Assembly: GCF_000337535.1 (NCBI RefSeq)
Contig: NZ_AOIP01000065.1
Span: forward strand, 136,583-173,167
Direction of reading: 5' to 3'
DNA length: 36,585 bases
From: Natrialba aegyptia DSM 13077
GTDB lineage: Archaea > Halobacteriota > Halobacteria > Halobacteriales > Natrialbaceae
Position numbers and translations under genes: made by a program. Position 1 is the stretch's first letter. Every line of letters begins with the position of its first letter. The notes below the pieces were generated by a model. The model worked only from the letters and a program-made list of their open reading frames with translations, was not told the DNA's origin and did not search any database. This document shows, in pieces, positions 33,072-36,585 of the stretch.

Positions 33072-34430
33072 ATGAAACGAACACGACGAGACGTACTACG
33101 GAACGCATCGACACTGTCAGCACTCGCCGCCGGCGTTGGACTGGGTACTTCCGTCTCAGCACAGGAGTATCCTGCATGGAATCCCGAAACCGCCTATACA
33201 GAGGGCGATCGGGTGCGCCACGATGGCGCCGTCTGGGAAGCGAAGTGGTGGACCCGCGGCGACGAGCCAGGCGAAGGCGGTGAGTGGGGGCCGTGGAACG
33301 AAATCGGTCCTGCCGACCCTGGTCCGAGCGCCTCGATTACCCCGAGTACGACGAACCCCGAACCAGGGCAGGAAATCGAATTCGACGGCACTAGCTCCAC
33401 CGGCGAAATCGTTACCTACGACTGGAGTTTCGGCGACGGAACCGGAGCCACAGGCTCGGTTGTCACCCACACGTACGGCGAGAGCGGCAGATACGACGTC
33501 GAACTAACCGTCACCGACGCCGACGGTGAAAGCGATACTGCCAGAACGATTATGTCCGTTGGCGACACCGCACCGCCAGCAGCCGACCGATGGTTCGCCC
33601 CGTATCAGGGTACCTGGCAAGATATCGTCGGCGAGACGTTGAACGCGAATACGAATCGGGTCGTCCTGTCGTTCGTCGGCGACGGAACCGACGACGGCGA
33701 CGTAACGCCAGGCTGGTTAGCCGGCTGTAATCAGCCACCCTGTGACGACGAACCGCTCGAGACGTATCTCGATGAAATCCAGACGCTCCAGGACGAAGGC
33801 ATCGAGGTCGGCGTCGCAATCGGCGGCTGGCAGGGCCGCGTCGTTGCCCGCGACGCCGAGAGCGCAACTGAACTCAAGGATGCCTATGCAGAGATCCTCG
33901 ACACCCTCGGCGTAACACACCTCGATATCGACGACGAGAACGCCCACCGTCGTGACCGAACGATCTACGAACTGCGAAACGAAGCGCTCGCGATGTTACA
34001 AGCCGAGCGGCCGAACGTTACGGTCGGCTACACAGTCCCGGCTACCGAAAACGGAATCGCAAACTCCGAACACGCCCAGGCCAGAACCTGGGTCGAAGAC
34101 GCCGCAACGAAAGGCGTCAACCTCGCATACGTGAACATCATGACGATGGGTATGAACCCGACGACCACCGACAAGATCGTCTCCGCGTGTGAGGGCACCG
34201 TCGACTTCCTCGGGGACGTGTATCCGGACAAATCCGAACCGGAACGCTGGGCGCTGCTCGGAAACACGCCAGACATCGCAGAAAACTCGATTACAACCGA
34301 GGTTGCCGCCGATATCGTCGCCTTCGCCGACGAACAGGGTATGGGACACCTGTCCTACTGGGCACTCTACAACGATCCCGAGGGAGAATTCTCGGAGATC
34401 TACGCTGACTTCGAGGACGGGCCGACCTGA
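33072..34430 (+). CDS. secreted GH18-type chitinase of a different subfamily, with chitin-binding and PKD domains (third)
   Basis: This 452-residue protein has a Tat signal (KRTRRDVLRNASTLS), CBM5/12 module about 32-79 (EYPAWNP, WEAKWW, GPWNEI), PKD domain about 86-164 (YDWSFGDGT) and a short barrel from about 173 (RWFAPYQGTW). Its catalytic strand reads VTHLDIDDEN (D285, D287, E289), which keeps the DxDxE core but not the DGIDIDWE form of its neighbours. VAIGGWQGR (248-256), a VGYTVPAT strand and VNIMTMGM fit the ChiC-like GH18 group found in bacteria and Thermococcus ChiA. It likely attacks chitin in another mode than the other two. The first ~50 bases of the gene are nearly identical to those of the first chitinase, so the N-terminal part was shuffled. 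Confidence 0.9.
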   Translation: MKRTRRDVLRNASTLSALAAGVGLGTSVSAQEYPAWNPETAYTEGDRVRHDGAVWEAKWWTRGDEPGEGGEWGPWNEIGPADPGPSASITPSTTNPEPGQEIEFDGTSSTGEIVTYDWSFGDGTGATGSVVTHTYGESGRYDVELTVTDADGESDTARTIMSVGDTAPPAADRWFAPYQGTWQDIVGETLNANTNRVVLSFVGDGTDDGDVTPGWLAGCNQPPCDDEPLETYLDEIQTLQDEGIEVGVAIGGWQGRVVARDAESATELKDAYAEILDTLGVTHLDIDDENAHRRDRTIYELRNEALAMLQAERPNVTVGYTVPATENGIANSEHAQARTWVEDAATKGVNLAYVNIMTMGMNPTTTDKIVSACEGTVDFLGDVYPDKSEPERWALLGNTPDIAENSITTEVAADIVAFADEQGMGHLSYWALYNDPEGEFSEIYADFEDGPT

Positions 34431-34651
34431 CACTCGATACCCTTCTCTTGGCTAGCACCAGCTAGCTCGGTCCGGAAGTGCCGTACGGAAACGGCTCAAC
34501 GAACGCCTCTCCACGAATTTTGGCCGCGAAACACCGCATAGTACCGTCTGATATCCGATTCCCCGGAACAAAACGTCTGAGACAGATACAGACGGTAACT
34601 CAGTACTCTCGAACACTCGAACTTATATCGATAACGAGGAGTCGTACCATA

Positions 34652-35653
34652 CTACACCACCGGTAACTCATCGAGATACGCGTTCCACACTGCCTCCGGT
34701 TCGTCACAGGCAATGCTCGAAATCGAACGACAGCCGTCGTATCCCCACATGAAGACGCTATCCACACCACCGTCAACCGCTGCCCGCGTCGCTTCTCTCA
34801 CCTCCCGAACTGTCTTCTCGCCCCCACTGAGGCGGAACCCCTGAATCCAGATCTGACTCTCGAGGTCGTACTCCGCTGCTAACGAGACGACAGTACCGGT
34901 GAACGACGAGACGAACGCCTCGCTCTCCTTGCCGTGTACACCCCAGTATGGGTCAGTAGCAAGTATATCGAGGCACTCGGACGACGCGAGGTCCTCCCAG
35001 TCACTGAGCCCGTGTTCGGCATCCTTGCTCGGTAACAAACAGACCGCGTTCTGACACCCACGATCCGCCGTGTGGCCCATCATCTCCTCGAGAAACGACA
35101 GTAACGATCGTTCACGGAACTCGTCAATCCGGTCCGTCCTGACCGCCGGCATTTCCTCACCATAGTCGTCTTCATACAATTCTTGGCAAGTCTCACACCG
35201 ACAGGTCCAGGCACCTTCGGGAAGTTCGTCGTCAAACCATTCCGGAATGTACCAGTGCGGTTCATCCCAAAAGAGCACATCGGCCCCGATCTCGGCCGCA
35301 TCCGTCGCCCACTCGCGCATATACGTCCGAAACCTCGCGTCGTTAAAACACGCCGCCGGGATCCGCTCACCCGTCGAAAGGACCTGACAACTCTCCGGAT
35401 GTCGTCCGATGAACTCGGAGAGCGCCTCACCACCGAAGACACGCCCAACAGCCCAGGGATTGACGTATACCCGCATATTTCGGGCGTGACTCGCCGACAC
35501 TATGTCGGCCATCGTTTCCATATAATACTCGCGATCACGCTCGCTAAAAGTGTGCAATACAGCGTTTAACCCGCGTTCGTGGAATCGGTCGAGATCGGAC
35601 TCAACGTGTTCGATATCACGGACACCGAAGTAGCTTGTCCCTTGTTCACGCAT
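34652..35653 (-). CDS. predicted TIM-barrel protein, possible glycosidase, unknown function
   Basis: This 333-residue soluble protein has no signal peptide and I do not recognise its family with certainty. Its strand pattern suggests a TIM barrel: GLNAVLHTFS (28-37), MRVYVNPWAVGRVFG (60-74), GADVLFWDEPHWY (123-135), NAVCLLPS, CLDILATDPYWG, QIWIQGFRLSGG and SVFMWGYDGCRSI. D130-E131 after the fourth strand is where many barrel glycosidases place a catalytic acid. A CRCETC segment (C151, C153, C156) could bind metal. It converges on the third chitinase gene. In this context an intracellular hydrolase for chitin fragments is conceivable, since no other cytoplasmic glycosidase is visible in the window, but that is speculation. 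Confidence 0.75.
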   Translation of the reverse strand: MREQGTSYFGVRDIEHVESDLDRFHERGLNAVLHTFSERDREYYMETMADIVSASHARNMRVYVNPWAVGRVFGGEALSEFIGRHPESCQVLSTGERIPAACFNDARFRTYMREWATDAAEIGADVLFWDEPHWYIPEWFDDELPEGAWTCRCETCQELYEDDYGEEMPAVRTDRIDEFRERSLLSFLEEMMGHTADRGCQNAVCLLPSKDAEHGLSDWEDLASSECLDILATDPYWGVHGKESEAFVSSFTGTVVSLAAEYDLESQIWIQGFRLSGGEKTVREVREATRAAVDGGVDSVFMWGYDGCRSISSIACDEPEAVWNAYLDELPVV

Positions 35654-35941
35654 CTAGCTCACAAAATAACTCGTCGTATGTTACTCTTTGGATATACGCG
35701 ATGTATCGCCGCTTAATGCACTCGAATCGTCACAGACACACAGCTTAGCAGTATTCGGAAGAACTTACACCACGACGCGATACTCACAGATCACTGCGAA
35801 AACCCAAATCATCCGCAACGGACACCTCCCATAACACAGTCATTGGTACGTCTTGCTACAACGGTTTTAATATGTATTACTAGTCTACTCAAAAACAACG
35901 AATATCACACCTGCATATTCAGAATCCTGGTTTCGTGTCCG

Positions 35942-35960
35942 CGTTTCTCAGTTCGAAACA
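35942..35960. promoter_or_regulatory. palindrome GTTTC-N7-GAAACA, candidate IclR operator
   Basis: CGTTTCTCAGTTCGAAACA has exact GTTTC and GAAAC arms with the same 7-base spacing as the copies near the IclR gene. It lies about 290 bases upstream of the TIM-barrel gene, in AT-rich DNA. Confidence 0.35.
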
Positions 35961-35961
35961 T

Positions 35962-36162
35962 TCAGTGTTCCCAGTCATAGATTACAGTTGTACACCCGTA
36001 AGCATAGTCGCCTTTGTTCCACTCCCTACTGCCGTTCTTCTAATATATGGTTGAATTATTTCCCAGGTCGAAACGTTCCTCTGAACTACACCCAATAGGA
36101 TCTCTCAGACCCAGATAGACCGAGTCCTGTAGTCCGAGGCAATTTTTGAACTCGACCACGCA
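35962..36162 (-). pseudogene. possible coding remnant with in-frame stop
   Basis: One minus-strand frame reads VEFKNCLGLQDSVYLGL, RDPIGCSSEERFDLGNNSTIY, a TAG stop at 36040-36042, and then KNGSREWNKGDYAYGCTTVIYDWEH before a TGA. The residue mix looks protein-like on both sides of the stop, but I know no family for it and there is no clear start codon. Confidence 0.25.
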
Positions 36163-36281
36163 CTAGCAAACGGCACATAGAATATAGAATAAACTAAATA
36201 TATATTTATTTTATAGTAATATTGTTGTTCTTACAGCGAGCAGACAACACCACAGATAGGGTGAAGATATGAGTTCAAGTT

Positions 36282-36482
36282 ATGAAATATTATACACCGC
36301 TAGTCAGTTCCCAGGATGCTCTGAATAGGAAGTTACAGAAATACGTTGAGAAGCAATTTACTCATCTAACCAGTCATCAAAATATAGTCGTAATCGCCAA
36401 TAGACAATCTTTGGAACGTTTTAGGAGTTTATATCGGATCATGTCTGTGAAGGTCTTCAAAAGTGTTTACGACGCTGCATAA
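36282..36482 (+). CDS. small hypothetical protein in AT-rich DNA
   Basis: This is a 66-codon frame from ATG 36282. The product is basic and hydrophobic in places (NIVVIANRQSLERF, then SLYRIMSVKVFKSVYDA), unlike the acidic proteins of the rest of the window. The codon use is AT-rich. A perfect 13-bp hairpin begins 16 bases after the stop. It could be a real small gene of foreign origin or part of a decayed element; no family is recognised. Confidence 0.4.
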   Translation: MKYYTPLVSSQDALNRKLQKYVEKQFTHLTSHQNIVVIANRQSLERFRSLYRIMSVKVFKSVYDAA

Positions 36483-36497
36483 CTACGAAATATAAGA

Positions 36498-36527
36498 TGC
36501 CCCACACAGCCGCTGCTGTGTGGGGCA
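36498..36527. terminator. perfect 13-bp hairpin with 4-base loop
   Basis: TGCCCCACACAGC and GCTGTGTGGGGCA are exact complements around CGCT. It is the strongest hairpin I found in the window. It could be a terminator for the small ORF just upstream, although no T-run follows, or the structured end of a mobile element. Confidence 0.5.
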
Positions 36528-36534
36528 ACTACGT

Positions 36535-36585
36535 ATGAGTATCAGTATGAGTGGAGGCGGCGAATCGAATTTCCCAGAGGATCTC
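36535..36585 (+). CDS. possible start of a gene running out of the window
   Basis: An ATG at 36535 opens a frame that stays open to the window end, reading MSISMSGGGESNFPEDL. A second in-frame ATG at 36547 would give MSGGGESNFPEDL, a composition normal for a haloarchaeal N-terminus. Only 17 codons are visible, so nothing can be said of its role. Confidence 0.35.
   Translation, partial: MSISMSGGGESNFPEDL

Larger units (their letters stand above)
35654..36281. other. AT-rich gap with remnants
   Basis: About 630 bases of distinctly AT-richer DNA than the rest of the window. It contains a TATA-like GTATATCC on the minus strand (35692-35697 region) that could serve the gene ending at 34652, one TGTTTC-N7-GAAACA-type palindrome, and a possible broken minus-strand coding remnant (separate entries). 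No intact gene is visible. Confidence 0.55.

Noticed and set aside
36498-36527. Hairpin as a CRISPR repeat
   Set aside because: Only one copy is present and there is no regularly spaced repeat series.

Overview
The window reads as a haloarchaeal chromosome or megaplasmid segment. It is GC-rich, its proteins are strongly acidic, twin-arginine signal peptides and a haloarchaeal lipobox are present, several genes have a TATA box about 26 bases before the start codon as in leaderless transcripts, and a haloarchaeal-type glucose dehydrogenase and schizokinen-type siderophore operon are recognisable. No RNA gene, CRISPR array or intact insertion sequence was seen. The mix of chitinases, sugar-acid enzymes and transporters would suit a chitin-using member of the Halobacteria, but the species cannot be fixed from this sequence alone.

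Layout. (1) 1-6399 (+): an oligopeptide/dipeptide-type ABC transporter: a 5'-truncated binding protein, a small two-helix membrane protein with its own promoter, two permeases, and one polypeptide carrying both ATPases. (2) 6438-7782: a wrecked UxaA-type sugar-acid dehydratase (-) next to an intact DapA-superfamily aldolase/dehydratase (+). (3) 8664-17334 (-): a complete six-gene siderophore operon, dat-bdb-iucA-iucB-iucD-iucC, joined by ATGA overlaps and preceded by two palindromes like iron-dependent repressor sites. (4) 18099-24168: a sugar-amine/sugar-acid block. A SelA-like PLP enzyme, RidA and a glucose dehydrogenase paralogue form a minus-strand operon, divergent from an IclR-type regulator. 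A LmbE/PIG-L deacetylase follows, then a D-galactonate-dehydratase-like enolase-superfamily protein whose two catalytic histidines are replaced. (5) 24361-29035 (+): a carbohydrate ABC transporter (Tat lipoprotein, two permeases, MalK/UgpC-type ATPase). (6) 29313-34430 (+): three secreted chitinases in tandem, each with Tat signal, chitin-binding module, PKD domain and GH18 catalytic domain. (7) 34652-36585: a TIM-barrel-like protein of unknown function, then an AT-rich tract with gene remnants, a small ORF, a perfect 13-bp hairpin, and what may be the start of another gene.

How the parts may work together (inference). Regions 4-6, and perhaps 1-2, read as a chitin-to-central-metabolism locus: secreted GH18 chitinases cut chitin, an ABC importer brings in GlcNAc or chitooligosaccharides, and the LmbE-type enzyme removes acetyl groups. 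The glucose dehydrogenase paralogue could oxidise glucosamine to glucosaminate. The SelA-like enzyme (related to DgaE, D-glucosaminate-6-phosphate ammonia-lyase) with RidA could release ammonia to give 2-keto-3-deoxygluconate, which the DapA-type aldolase could cleave. That would be a non-phosphorylated, oxidative glucosamine route. The IclR protein is a candidate regulator: a palindrome TGTTTC-N7-GAAACA lies beside its gene and recurs at other intergenic sites in the window.
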